Positions 23,545-50,500 of a stretch of 64,000 bases of DNA are shown here, piece by piece (position 1 is the stretch's first letter; each line of letters starts with the position of its first letter). The position numbers and the translations under genes were made by a program. The notes under the pieces are model-generated. The model saw only the letters and a list, made by a program, of their open reading frames with translations, was not told the origin of the DNA and did no database searches. Where the stretch lies: assembly GCF_052324685.1 (NCBI RefSeq), contig NW_027506873.1:878001-942000 (forward strand), written 5' to 3'. Source of the stretch: Brachyhypopomus gauderio. Its lineage: Eukaryota; Chordata; Actinopteri; Gymnotiformes; Hypopomidae.

Positions 23545-24350
23545 TCTGAAGGACATCACGTCTGACACGGTGATCAGCAGCATCGGAGCACCACAGGGCA
23601 CGGTGCTGTCCCCTATTCTCTTCACCCTGTACACAGAGGACTTCTGCTACAACTCAGAGTTGCGTCATATTGAGAGGTTTGCTGATGACACAGCTATTGC
23701 GGGGTGTATCAGGGATGATCAAGAGGAGGAGTACAGGAGCCTGGTGAGGGACTTCACTGTCTCAGCTCAACTCCTCAAAGACCAAGGAGCTGGTCATTTA
23801 CTTTGGGAAGTCCAGACCAAGGTCACAACCAGTTCTAATAGAGGGTGTTGAGGTGGAGACTGGATTCCTACAAATACCTCAGGCTGTGGCTGGACAGCAA
23901 GCTGGACTGGTCATGTAATGACCACCTGTACAGGAAGGGACAGAGCAGGCTGTACTTTCTGAGGAGGCTGCAATTGTTTGGTATCTGCCGGAAACTCCTA
24001 TGGATGTTTTATCAGTCTGTAGTTGCCAGTGTCCTGTTGTACACTGTGGTGTGCTGGGGGGCAGCATATCCAAGGACACATCCAGGCTGAACAGATTGAT
24101 CAGATGGGCTGGCTCGGTGGTCGGCATGAAGCCTGTCTACCTGGTGACCGTGCCTGAGAAGATGACATTGGACAAGCTCCACAATTATGGACGATGCCAG
24201 TCATCCTCTGCACACTGTCATCAGCAACCAGAGGAGTCTGTTGACTCCAAGAGCAGGACCAATAGGTTTAAAAACTCCTTTGTCCTTCATGCTATTGGAC
24301 TTTACGACTCCTCTTTGCAGGGGAGGAGGGGTCACAGGAAAACAGACTGA
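23545..24350 (+). pseudogene. Rex1/CR1-like LINE reverse transcriptase fragment
   Basis: The frame at 23,570-23,851 has GAPQGTVLSPILFTLYT followed by a catalytic FADDTAI box. The 23,845-24,090 frame continues with a KYLRLWLDSKLDW-type segment and the SVVASVLLYTVVCWG motif found in Rex1-like and related fish LINEs. A further frame change follows near 24,090. Both ends are truncated and frames shift at least twice, so this is a dead fragment. The clade assignment is from memory and moderately certain. Confidence 0.75.
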
Positions 24351-24653
24351 TCAAAACAATAACCGGACTATATACAATAAATTTAAATGCTCACTAAAAC
24401 AACCAGTGCAATAACATTTAAAACAGAGTGCAATAATTGTGCAAGATCCATCCATCCATCGAACGGAAGCAGTTAAGCTCCTTGACATTTAAGCACTCTA
24501 TCCTTATTCTTCTCATTCTGTTTTAGTATCCTGTGTCTCCATCAGTGGTCAGTGTCCAGGAAAAAGCAGACCATGAAACCAAAGTACACAGGAACTTCAG
24601 TACAAATCTGGATTATAGAAGGAAAACAGGTCAACAATGAAGATGTGAGCTTG

Positions 24654-27199
24654 TTTATTGTATACTCAAATTGATAATTGGTTAATTGCATTGATAGCCA
24701 AACAACACATTAACCCTTATTAGCTTCAGTAAGGCTCACATTCAGCCATGAGAAAAGTTGCTGGATTAAACATACAGTATATTTTATTGGCAATTAGATA
24801 TGTTTAGTAAGGACATTCTCCTCTACAAGATATTCATGTACAATATACAAGTTCAAAAATAGAGTTTGTTTGCACCGAGTTCACGTTCCATTTATTCTCT
24901 TCAGGATGTCAAAATTCACATTAGTTGTTTGGGTCTCTAAGTCTCAGGTGTAATGGCTGTGATTCTACAGAGGACTGGATTTAGACATAGAACAAAACTA
25001 AAGAGTGGTGGTTGGGCTATGTTTACATGCAAAGACGCGTATAAATGTTAATGCTGAATAGATAAAACCAAATGATGGAAATCAAAATGCATCAATAAAG
25101 AGGACCAGGCATTAAGGAGCTGACCATGTATCAACAGAATTATAAAGACACACGCGCACCCCATCACACTTACATATATAAAAGCACTCCACAGCATGAC
25201 ACTCACACTCACGCACTATACAGTAAAATAAACAAACCCACTACAGTACACTAGATGCAACCCCTCAACTAATGGGTGATCCTCATCTGCAAGAAAACAG
25301 AATTATAAAACACTTACTCAGTTCCTTAGACATCAGAGATGGCCATTTGTCCAAGCCCATGTGACGGTACTAAGAGGGAAGGCCGACGTCTAACACTGAC
25401 TATAATTCAAGGGGATTAGTTACATTCAAAAGGACCTTGGCCTGAACAGAGCCTGTCAAATATGTACAGGTCAAACTGGGTGGAAAAGCTTTACATACTT
25501 GAAATGATGAGGCTATAAAATAAAAGTTATAAAGCACACATTGTTATTTAATGAAAAATACATTAAATAACAATAGTGGGAATTAATTAGTTTCACTATT
25601 ATCAAGAACAATACCATAGAGACAAAACATTTGGTGAAGTATGTACTGACAGGAAGTAACAGGAAGTCCAAACCTGCACTTTAAAGTGGAGAGGGGGGTG
25701 GAGGCAGCTATATGCTTCAAGAGAGAGAAAAAAAAAGAAAATACAGAAACTTCTTTACACAGACACGCCTTCAAAGTCATACCATAGACAGATTTTAAAG
25801 TTAGCCATCAAAAGTCAAGGTTCTTCCATCACAGAGCACACCAGCACTTCAAAGCCTGAAAACCAATGATCAATGAAACTTCTCAATGTGCAGTCACTTT
25901 ACAACAAGGATTAAAAAATTAAGTTCACACGGTGCTTTTACATATACACAGGCAGTAAGAAATGGCAAACAGCGTTTGGTTTAAGAAAAAAAAACTACAA
26001 AAAAAACCCCCAGAAATTCATAGCAATCGAGCGGTAACCGCAGTAACTGACAACCAGGATGGGGGCAGGGTGATATATATAATATACATTTTAAAAAGAC
26101 TTCCCTTAATAAACCGTCCAATCACAGAACTCCATCAATCCGACAAGGGGCCAAAAGCAACCCTGTGGGAGACTGGGCAGACTTTGAACATGTCTCTTGC
26201 TGAAGATGGGTCACACCCCCCAGAGGAACTTGAACGTAAGAACACCGAGGTGGGTGAGGTGACCCAGCAACCTCCTTGCAAACTAACACTCTCAGATGTA
26301 CTGATCACGCATGGCACTGGAAGGCAAACCTTCAGGCAAACAGATTGTGAAGGTGGCACGAGTGTCTTTATCTTAGCGCAAATGGTGAATACTTCCATCA
26401 GTACTACATACTTAATCAATGGTACAGAATGCTGAAAATTCAGACTCATTTCAAGGTGAGAAACATCCCTTTAACTCAGCGGGGGTCCCTTGTGCCTGGT
26501 TCCCAGATCTTAGAGAAACATGGACCTGGATGAGTGGCTGAATTTGGGTTTTTGACACAGGCTTTTTTCTTTGGAGAATACTTAGTGTTCCTCAAAGGAA
26601 AACAGGGGAACATGACCAAACAGAAACAAAAAGAAAAAAAAAATAAACAAAAACAAAGATCAGAAGAAAGAGAACAAGACGACTGAAGAGTTGATCCTCT
26701 CTGCATCTGTAGCCTGAAGGGAACTGTGGAGAACTTCACGACTGAGCAGTTGCTTGAAGAACTCCATGACTGAACAGCTGCTTGGACAGCTTCTCTCAGC
26801 TCTGGGTCAGGAATAAGGCTTCACGATGTTCACAGTGGTTTCTTAGCAACAGGGGTTAAAAGGCTGCTCTGCAAGGAAGAGCACTGAAGTCTCCTCCACA
26901 CGTGTCCTCACAGATGGTTCTGTGCTTTTCCCTTTTTTAAAGCACTGTTTTATTTATTTTATTTGTTTCTTTCGTTTAACAGTGATCACATTTCAGGCAT
27001 TCAGGTGCGGCTGGCGAAAACTAAAATATGGTTCCTGTCGAAATACGAAACAAAACGTATTATGCATGTTAGGCTTGTAATCGCTGTTACTGTTAAAGCA
27101 GTACCAATTAAAAGACGAAGAATGTTTGAGTGTGTGGTCAGCATTGGGTGCTAGTACCTGTGAGCTGGACAGTGCTGGAGTCTGAACCTCATCTGAGCC
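24654..27199 (-). other. ptpn11: Probable 3' UTR of ptpn11
   Basis: The region lies downstream of the ptpn11 stop (27,200-27,202, minus strand). No other gene or intact transposon is recognised in it. PTPN11 genes commonly have a 3' UTR of several kilobases (family knowledge). Candidate minus-strand AATAAA signals (TTTATT on plus) lie at 24,654-24,659 and 24,783-24,788. The true end cannot be fixed from sequence alone. Confidence 0.5.
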
Positions 27200-36336
<9,137 letters not shown>

Positions 36337-38128
36337 CTTCACAAGCCTTCTTTCCCCACGCCAGATACCTGCTTCAACTTAATTTACTTGATGGTAAATT
36401 ACCACACTGATATCTAAAGCCCGGCTTATCTTCGACAAAATCCGTCATAAGGAAACAACCCGCTCAAAACGGGTTTAGATAAATGGACATTTGTTCAAAA
36501 TTGGTCAGAGGAACAAAAATCGTTAGGCCTCGGCATCGGAGACCTTTCGCTTCAGTTGCAAAACGTCACCAAACCTGCGACAAAGCACCAAAGCAGCTGC
36601 ACCCTCTAGTGGTGGTACATATGTAAGACTTACGCCCTCTAGTGGTGGTACATATGTAAGACTTACGCCCTCTAGTGGTGGTACATATGTAAGACTTACG
36701 CCCTCTAGTGGTGGTACATATGTAAGACTTACGCCCTCTAGTGGTGGTATATAGATAAGCCTTACGCCCTCTAGTGGTGGTACATATGTAAGACTTACGC
36801 CCTCTAGTGGTGGTACATATGTAAGACTTACGCCCTCTAGTGGTGGTACATATGTAAGACTTGGTACATATGTACCACTCTAGTGGTGGTATATAGATAA
36901 GCCTTACGCCCTCTAGTGGTGATACATATGTAAGACTTACGCCCTTTAGTGGTGGTACATAGGTAAGACTTACGCCCTCTAGTGGTGGTACATAGGTAAG
37001 ACTTACGCCCTCTAGTGGTGGTACATAGGTAAGACTTACGCCCTCTAGTGGTGATACATATGTAAGACTTACGCCCTCTAGTGGTGGTACATATGTAAGA
37101 CTTACGCCCTCTAGTGGTGGTACATAGGTAAGACTTACGCCCTCTAGTGGTGGTACATATGTAAGACTTACGTCCTCTAGTGGTGGTACATATGTCACAC
37201 CAAATTATCCATACTAACTCGTACTAAATGAGCACATTCGTTCACCGTTCTCTTACATTAAAACAAAACTCCATTACCTCTATACTCCCCAACTGTACAC
37301 TCACCAGCTCTCATTTACAAACAAAGAAACAAAAAAAAAAATAGAAATACAGAAATAAAGTAATTGCGTAGACAGTTGTCTTATCAAGCATGAATAGAAC
37401 AGGTTAACCTCTGTTAAAAACTGATACTAGAATTAAACAAAGAAAACTAGCAACACACCACATTTATCTCCTCAGCTTGCAGTATCAAACTACAATAACA
37501 TCCAGCCATATGTCAAAATTTGGACAACAAACTATATATGGCCTGACATCCCTTCACAATCCCTCCCAAAACACACATAAGTATAACATATTTCTTAACG
37601 AATTACTATGAATATTATTACAGAACACCGGCCACATGTCTCACCTTCAAAGAAGCATAAAACACTGTCTTCTTCGAGGCGTAGCCACACATACAAACAA
37701 TTTGCATAACGCGAATACTGACACCAAGACTCGCAACCCCCTTACATTAACATACACCCCATTTATTCATCTGAAAAATTTCCCAGATATTTTCTTCTTT
37801 CGTGTTTTGAAAAAATATTTATTTTGTTTATAGTTTCTTAACTTCTTAACATTATGTATATATATTATGTATATATGTGCATTCATTTCAGTAAATCTAA
37901 CCGACTTTTCGGTTTGACTCTTCATTCGCGTGTCTGTATTTTGAACCTGCGCGCGACCCGTCGAAAGCGTTACGTGGCAGTACTAGTGTAGCTCGCGCAA
38001 CTCGAAATAGCCTCGACAGTCTTCGGCTTTGTGGCTTTGCTCGCTCTTCAGAGTCTTTAGAGTATTAGCTACTAACTCTTAATGAGTGTGGTATTACTAG
38101 CAATTAGTAAGTTTCACTCAAAACTACA
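36337..38128. promoter_or_regulatory. Intergenic region between divergent ptpn11 and tmed2 starts
   Basis: The start codons of ptpn11 (minus) and tmed2 (plus) are 1.8 kb apart, head to head. The ptpn11 side is CpG-containing around exon 1. The tmed2 side has a GC-rich segment at about 37,925-38,045 with GCGCGCGACC and CGCGCAACTCG words, probably its promoter. The 33-bp minisatellite lies between them. No TATA box stands out on either side. Transcription start sites are not determinable here. Confidence 0.7.
36597..37196. repeat. Minisatellite of 18 x 33-bp units carrying a CTCF-type core motif
   Basis: Each unit contains GCCCTCTAGTGG followed by TGGTACATATGTAAGACTTA. The reverse complement CCACTAGAGGGC fits the recalled CTCF core CCASYAGRKGGC at every position. 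I count 18 units, 14 with an exact core, all in the same orientation; the variants are the first, the ninth (a rearranged unit near 36,880), one with GCCCTTTAGTGG near 36,940, and the last. The 33-bp period is a multiple of three, which produces an artefactual 210-codon minus-strand frame. The array starts about 260 bp upstream of the ptpn11 start codon. Confidence 0.95.
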
Positions 38129-40073
<1,945 letters not shown>

Positions 40074-41132
40074 ACCATACTTCGGAAGCCCCATAGTGCT
40101 CCTCCATGAAGACGGCGATTTGGTTTGGATATGCAGCCGCAAGCAAATTTGAGAAGAACCCGTTATCAGTCTCGCAATTTCTACCCTTTTCTTTATAAAT
40201 AGTTATGTAAAGGTTTCCATTTATTTGATTTGGGGAGCTTTGCCCTTTCAGGCTATTCTTTGGTGTTCACTTTAATTTCTTTAAACCCTGATACTTTGTA
40301 TACTGCATAAGTGTGAACATTTTTAAATAGAACTGATTTCTTCCAGACCACTTAAGAAAACAATAAAATCAGTAATATAAGGATGATGTTGACTTGGCTG
40401 TTTATGATTAAGCATAATGTGATATAAATTGCATTTGAATATTTTGCCAAAAGCTTTGAATGTCCTGAAGGTAAAATGTAGCTACATTGCTAACTTGTAT
40501 AGAAATGAGAAATGAAAGCTGCATTAAGTGGTGTGGCAATAAGCTTTAGATGCAAACCTTGATGCTTCTTTTGACATCCCGACATGCATTAAATATGACT
40601 GGTTATGTATTAGAACAGCTCTGTTTTTAAATGTTTAGGTGGGATATCCTTTTGTCAGTTTGCTGAGTTCTTTGTTAACACAGTGAGGGGAGTAATTGAT
40701 ATACTTTTGTACTTTGACACGTCTATATGGACATCCTCAAGCGTGTGTGCTATACAGAAATGAAATTGGCAAAGACTACTGCAGAATTACTGTTGAAACT
40801 GTACAAAATGTAAAGTAGAATGCTCATGTATGTCAAATGTGAATCTGGTTTAATAAAACATGGTATTCTTTAAAACTTTCTTTACTATCTTTTCCACTAT
40901 AAATTGTGTTTAAGTAATTGATGTAAGCCTTATTTTAAGCTGTTGTGAACTGACAGCTAGTGATAAAGGACAACAAACATCAGTTCACTGTAGTTATGTT
41001 CTATTTGGGTAACCCATTGATGAGTTTAATATAGAAAAGGAAACGGACAAATTATGCTGAAAGCCGTCATCGAAATGTGCAAATAATCTATACTGTGTAA
41101 TGTGTACATATAATGAATTACTGTCAAATAAA
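40074..41132 (+). terminator. tmed2: tmed2 3' UTR with three candidate polyadenylation signals
   Basis: AATAAA occurs at 40,362-40,367, 40,852-40,857 and 41,127-41,132 downstream of the tmed2 stop, and no other gene intervenes. Alternative 3' UTR lengths are likely, but which signal is used cannot be told from sequence. Confidence 0.7.
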
Positions 41133-41159
41133 ATATTGTAATATAATACTATGTAATAG

Positions 41160-42960
41160 TTTTAGCAAAAGCTCCCTCTACAGGTAAAAAAAACCGAGGG
41201 TGACGTTTTGAACGCTAAAAGTTAATTTGGTTGTTTCTTGGACCTTAAAATACCCGGATTTGCAATACTTGTTCGGTAGGCAGAGTTGCCTGGTTCGCGG
41301 TTTTCACGCCAAATTCGGCTTGTTTGAAAATCCAGCCACGGGTAAAAATTCTGGGGTCGTGGTATGCGGTTACCGCGGGAGTTACAAGTCAACACTAAGA
41401 ATCGATCGCGATATAATACTTAATTTGTCTCCATTTTACACCGTCGACAGATTCAGGCATAGCCGCGGGAAGGTATTTTGCTTAGGGGGTGCTGAAAGGG
41501 GGGGGGGGGGTAGTGTTGCGCTTTACAACGTCACAGCAAATATGCAAATACAAGCCCTACACTCTGAGTTTGACAGCAAGTACAGCACAAGATTACATAT
41601 AGCCTACACCAGCTATTTAACAGAGAAATGCACTCTGCACAGCGGCAGGACAAACCACTGTCCTACCTCAGGGTTGCCAACTCTCACGCATTGAGCGTGA
41701 GACACACGCATTTGACTGTCTTCACATGCTCTCACGCCACACATCCGAGTTCTCACGCCGAAAAAAAATCTAGTTTATTTACCTCTGATCTACATCTATG
41801 ATGCAATGAGTTACTAGTTCGCTCTGGCGCCAACCACCGGCGGTCGATCACGATATATTACTTAACTTGTGTCCATTTTACGTTCACCCCCCATCGACAA
41901 TTTACACTCGCCACCGCCTCCAGGTTCAAATCTCACTCCAAGCGATCTTGAAAAGTTGGCAACCCTGCTACCTTATTTCTGCAGCTGCGCCCAGGTGTCT
42001 CATAAAACCCAAAACATAGCCTTTCTCTCAGGGTTGGCACTAATGAAAGTCTTCATTAAAACGTGAATGTCCAAACTCTCCAAAATGTGACTGTGCACAT
42101 GCATAAGTGCTAGATGTGTCAGTCTCTTTTGTGTCATTGTAGTGCGGTTTTCAGGCGGCACAGAGCAGAGAACGTTCTCTCAGATGAAGCGGCTGAGACA
42201 GGAAGGCTGAGGCAAAGCTTTATAAAGTTTTCAGCTTGTTGGAAAACACTTCGTGTTTGAGGATGGAGCTTAGATATGCTTGTTGCTATGTCCTGCACGC
42301 TGTTGCACTGTGAACCTTGAATGACATCACCAAGCATTTTTAATTGAAGTTCCAGGCGCACTCGGTCACCATTTAGCTGCTATGGATGATGAACCAGATT
42401 ATTATTATTATTAGTAGTAGTAGTATCAATATTTACTAAATGATTATTTATTTATTTTTTTATTCATTTTTATGTTTTGGTATCTATCATTTTTCTTTAG
42501 TTACAGACGTTTGAAGTTATACTCGTAGTGCCCACAGGGGGTGCTGCAGCACCCCCAGCACCCCTACTTCCCGCGGTTATGGATTCAGGCTTCTGAAAGG
42601 CGGGTTTTACACTGACTTTGTGCGGGATTTATTTGTAGGACCTGGTAACCCTGCCGGTAGGCGGCAACATTTACTAGTACTCGGAGCACAAACTGGGAGT
42701 AACGTACGTCTGACAGGGACACTACGTTATGACCATCTTTATTTATAATCAGCAAGGCAAGTCTGGCTTCATCGGTCAGCTTTGGTGTACAGCATTTTAA
42801 AGTATCATTAAATTAAAGTGTCATTACTACACATCAGAGTGCACAGAACATTTTTGAAAAATAAACCGGAAAACAAGAAGTCAGCCTGGGTTTCCAGTCG
42901 GACCGTATATTCTGTTGCACAATAAGTGTCCTGCATGGAAATTTGGTGAAAGAGAAATCA
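41160..42960. other. tmed2-ddx55 intergenic region, repeat debris
   Basis: Contains fragments that recur elsewhere in the window: GATCGCGATATAATACTT-type words at about 41,405 and a related GATCACGATATATTACTT at about 41,848, and a repeat beginning GGGTTGCCAACTCTCACGC at about 41,671. A hAT transposase relic lies at 42,134-42,361. A GGGTGCTGCAGCACCCCC palindrome lies at about 42,539-42,556. No host gene is seen. Confidence 0.6.
42134..42361 (-). pseudogene. hAT transposase C-terminal fragment
   Basis: The minus-strand frame includes LCLSLPVSAASSERTFSAL, the conserved C-terminal hAT dimerisation motif seen in fish hAT and ZMYM-type transposase-derived proteins. Only about 70 codons remain and no other domain is nearby, so it is a relic. 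Confidence 0.8.
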
Positions 42961-42985
42961 TAGTTTGCTAAGTCAAAATCAAAAG

Positions 42986-47008
<4,023 letters not shown>

Positions 47009-47179
47009 CTTCTGCAGAATCGCTGCACACCTACATGGACAGTTGAATGTGCTGTTTCAGTACAGATGAGGTTTGAGTTTCAATGCGTTTTAAGATTTTG
47101 CATAAAATGTTTTTATTACAGTTCTGTACTAGCAGATTGAACTGCATGTACTGTTAATATGTGCAGATGAGAGAATCTA

Positions 47180-47185
47180 AATAAA
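47180..47185 (+). terminator. ddx55: ddx55 polyadenylation signal
   Basis: AATAAA lies 172 bp after the ddx55 stop and about 350 bp before the naa25 start codon, so the two tandem genes are closely packed. Confidence 0.75.
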
Positions 47186-47530
47186 CACTTAAAATCTTAC
47201 AGGATGGGATGAAATTCAAACTTGTACCGATATGCACTCAATTAAACGATTACAAAAATAGTTTTTTATTGTCAATTTGTTTAATTTACCTGTATAAAAA
47301 ACAGAAGATGTATTTCTTTTTATATTTATTTAAAGAAAAAATGTAGGTTCATACTATGTTAAATTTCATAGTATGTTAAATGATGACGATTATTGGAATA
47401 ATGCCACATAATCCGATGTTTACTGGTAAAATGTGCATTTGGTAAACCTGTAGGGCTGAACGCGTACATCTGCGTTTCCTTTCGGTATTGAACTAAGTGC
47501 GCATGCTCCGTTATTAATCCTGGTAACCTC

Positions 47531-47547
47531 CAACATGGCGGCAAGGG
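47531..47547 (+). promoter_or_regulatory. naa25: YY1-like site overlapping the naa25 start codon
   Basis: CAACATGGCGGCAAG at the first codon of naa25 fits the recalled YY1 consensus AANATGGCGGC. Sites of this kind often lie just downstream of the transcription start in TATA-less housekeeping genes, where the ATG is also the start codon. A GC-rich segment follows at 47,700-48,060. Confidence 0.55.
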
Positions 47548-50500
47548 GCCATGTGCAAGACCCCAACGACAGAAGACTGAGACCTATTTACGGTACGAAT
47601 TAATAATTGTCTGAGAAACACGGTCGTCTCGACGTGACTTTGTCCTGCCTAGTTAGTGCTGTCTAAAATGAAGTCTGTTTGACGGTGGGTGAATCATGGT
47701 GTCGCCGGCAAGGCCCTCAGGACCCGACCGCGGATTCGACTAGCCTGCGGTCCAGAGTGACAGGGCGCCTGAGCGGACACCGTCCTGACAGGAGTCCGCT
47801 CTCTGGATCCGCACACGGCGCCTGGTCTGGCCACTGACACTGGAGATATTCTACGTTTTGTTTTTTGCATATTAAAGTACTAAAAGTCTCCTTTTTTCTA
47901 GTTAAGCTACCTCACTAGCTAATTGACTGCTAGATGTCATTAGCTGTGATGCTAGGCTAGCGAGCGGTCCCGCGTGTCCTCCGGGTCGCGGTCGGTCCGG
48001 TGCGGCTGGTCGCTGCCGGTGTCGGTAGGTTCAGACCCTGAAGTAGCCGAGAAGTGCAGTGGCAGCCGTGGCTAACCGGTGACCAGCGGCAGCAAGGTGT
48101 TACACTTGTGTATGTGGCTGCGTATTAACATTAACTTTATCCTGTATAGCTCTAACTAAATAAATGTATTAGCTACGTGTTGACTGCGAAAGCTTTTTGC
48201 ACGTCGCCATTTGGATACCGGGAGCTTGAACTTACTAAATTGAACGCCTGCTCACGGACCTCTCGTTTGGATTGATTTAGTCTTTAGGCTGTGTGTGTTT
48301 TGTGGTGGTCTATGGACTATTTGTGATCATGTATGAGGCCATCCATAGAAAACACATACGTGCATAGGGTTACCTCAAACTGGCAGTTTTTTTCCTCTGT
48401 TCTTTAGTCAAAACATATGCAAAACGGTTATAAAGTGGCTGTTGTAAATATTGTCTGAGTAAATATCATGTGGCTGGTTTTGATTGTCCTCAGAGATTGA
48501 GTGACTAGCTATTTTAGTGTAAAGTTTAATTTGTGGAACCACCACTACAATTGTAATGAATCTGTTTTATACTGACATATATTTATTTTAGCATGTTGAG
48601 CTTTTCAACACTGAACAAATACCAAATCAATATCAGGTCCCCACCTGAGGATTCAGCACCTTTTTATGCAATCTGAACCACCAGGGAAAGACTGTTAATG
48701 TTTTCGTATTTAGGTGTGTGCTGAAAGCTGTCTTGGGTGGGTACTGCACATGTGACACTCCCTCAGGTGTTACCAAGGAGACGAAGACCTCTGGGAAGTG
48801 TGTTTTGCAGTCTTAAGCAACATGCAAATTTCTTCTGATGAGTGGTGCTGGAGAAGCAACCTGTGTCCTTAATGGAAGCCGTTAAAAGGTTTCCCTTGTG
48901 GTAGTAGTTGGCAGACCAAGTGGAGACACTTGAGAGTATAGATGCAGATTGTGATTGTAGTCAACTCGATGGCAGGGACATTTACCCTTTAGGCTTAAGG
49001 ACAACATTATTCCCCTATCCAACTGGTAATAACTTTGGGACATTAAGCCTTTTTTTTAATTTAGAAGATCACACAAGTTTATACTCTTCAGGCATATACT
49101 AAGCATTGAGTCCTCTACAGGGAGGGCTAGGATATAAACTAGATATACTGTGCAGTGGTGTGTACTATACCCACGACACCTCTGGACAGGTTATGATAAA
49201 CATCATCCAAAATGGTCAATGGTTGAATGTACAGAGACTTGGTAGAACAGTAGGGTGTGGTGGTGAATAAGTGTTGCCAGGTACCAGGATCACTTCTCAC
49301 AGAACCTCAGGCAGAACCATTCAGGGTTATTTATTTATTTATTGTGGTATGTATGTGAATTTTTAAGGTGTGAACCAGTAGTAAAGTGGGAGTTTCTTTT
49401 GTGACTGAAGATCATTCCATTGGCATTTGAGATGCTGTCATTTTGTGTACCCAAAGTAGGAGGAGCAAATGTAGCCTGTCCTGCAGCGGAGAGACACTGA
49501 AAGAGGATCCCGAGTACAGGGGTATATGGTGTCAGCAGGATTCTCTCACAAGCACTTGGTGCTTGATTGGTCCTTCGGTTTCTTCTTGGCTCGACTCGAA
49601 ACTCCATGTTTAAAGTCTCATGGAAGACAAAGCTCCAGACTATTCTCCGTCCTGGCTCCAAGATGGTGGAACGATCTTCCATTAGCTGCTAGGACTGCAG
49701 AGTCTATTGCTATCTTCAAGCGTAGACTGAAGACTCACCTGTTTGTTGAGTTCTTACCAGAGCACTAACTCAGCTGATACCACTTGCCATTTTTCTTAAA
49801 TTGTATGTCTGTCTATGGTTATTTGTGCTTCTTGGCAAATGTCTAACTTGTAAAACACTAGGTAATGGCATTGACTCCTGTAATTTAGTAGTAGTCTGAC
49901 TCAATGATGTCTTGAATTCTGGCCTATCCGTACTATTACCTAGGATGTATTCTGTGATCAGAAGCAAAGCACTTTGTAAGTCGCTCTGGATAAGAGCATC
50001 TGCTAAATGCCATAAATGTAAATGTGTTGATTGGTAGCTGACTGACAGATATTACCCAATAGACAGCATATAGATAAAACTGAATTCTGAGTAAAGGCAG
50101 AGTGGTTAAGCAAAGATGTCATATCCATAACTCTTGCTGTGGTATGTTCCTGTTCTGTGAGAACCTGTAACTGGCAAATTGTTGCACAGCGGACAGACTG
50201 ACTGTATCTGTGTTGTGACCCAAGAGGTCTCAATCTTTCATGTCTGAAGAATAATAGGTGATTAAGGTTATTTTTTGCACCCCTAATTGGCTTAGTACTG
50301 TTGAATGCTATGTTTTTCTTTTAATCTGAGCTCCAGAGATCTCAGAGCACATTCTGGGGAGATGAAAGCTTCAGGCTTCAGCAGGGAAATGGGGTGTTTT
50401 CGAGATAGCCGTACTGAAGCGTTATGCATTATGGTGGGCAACATGGCAGATCCCACTTGGGCCCAGGGCAGATGCATCCGAAGGTCATAACCGCTCGTCT

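Noticed and set aside
25962-26449. 157-codon plus and 104-codon minus frames downstream of ptpn11
   Set aside because: They overlap each other in the probable ptpn11 3' UTR and show no recognisable domain.
36566-37198. 210-codon minus-strand open frame of 11-residue repeats (TYVPPLEGVSL type)
   Set aside because: It is produced by the 33-bp minisatellite, whose period is a multiple of three; no family resemblance, no splice or start context.
41227-41694. 155-codon plus-strand frame after tmed2
   Set aside because: Overlaps repeat fragments shared with 1,486 and 41,848, contains a G-homopolymer, and resembles no known protein.
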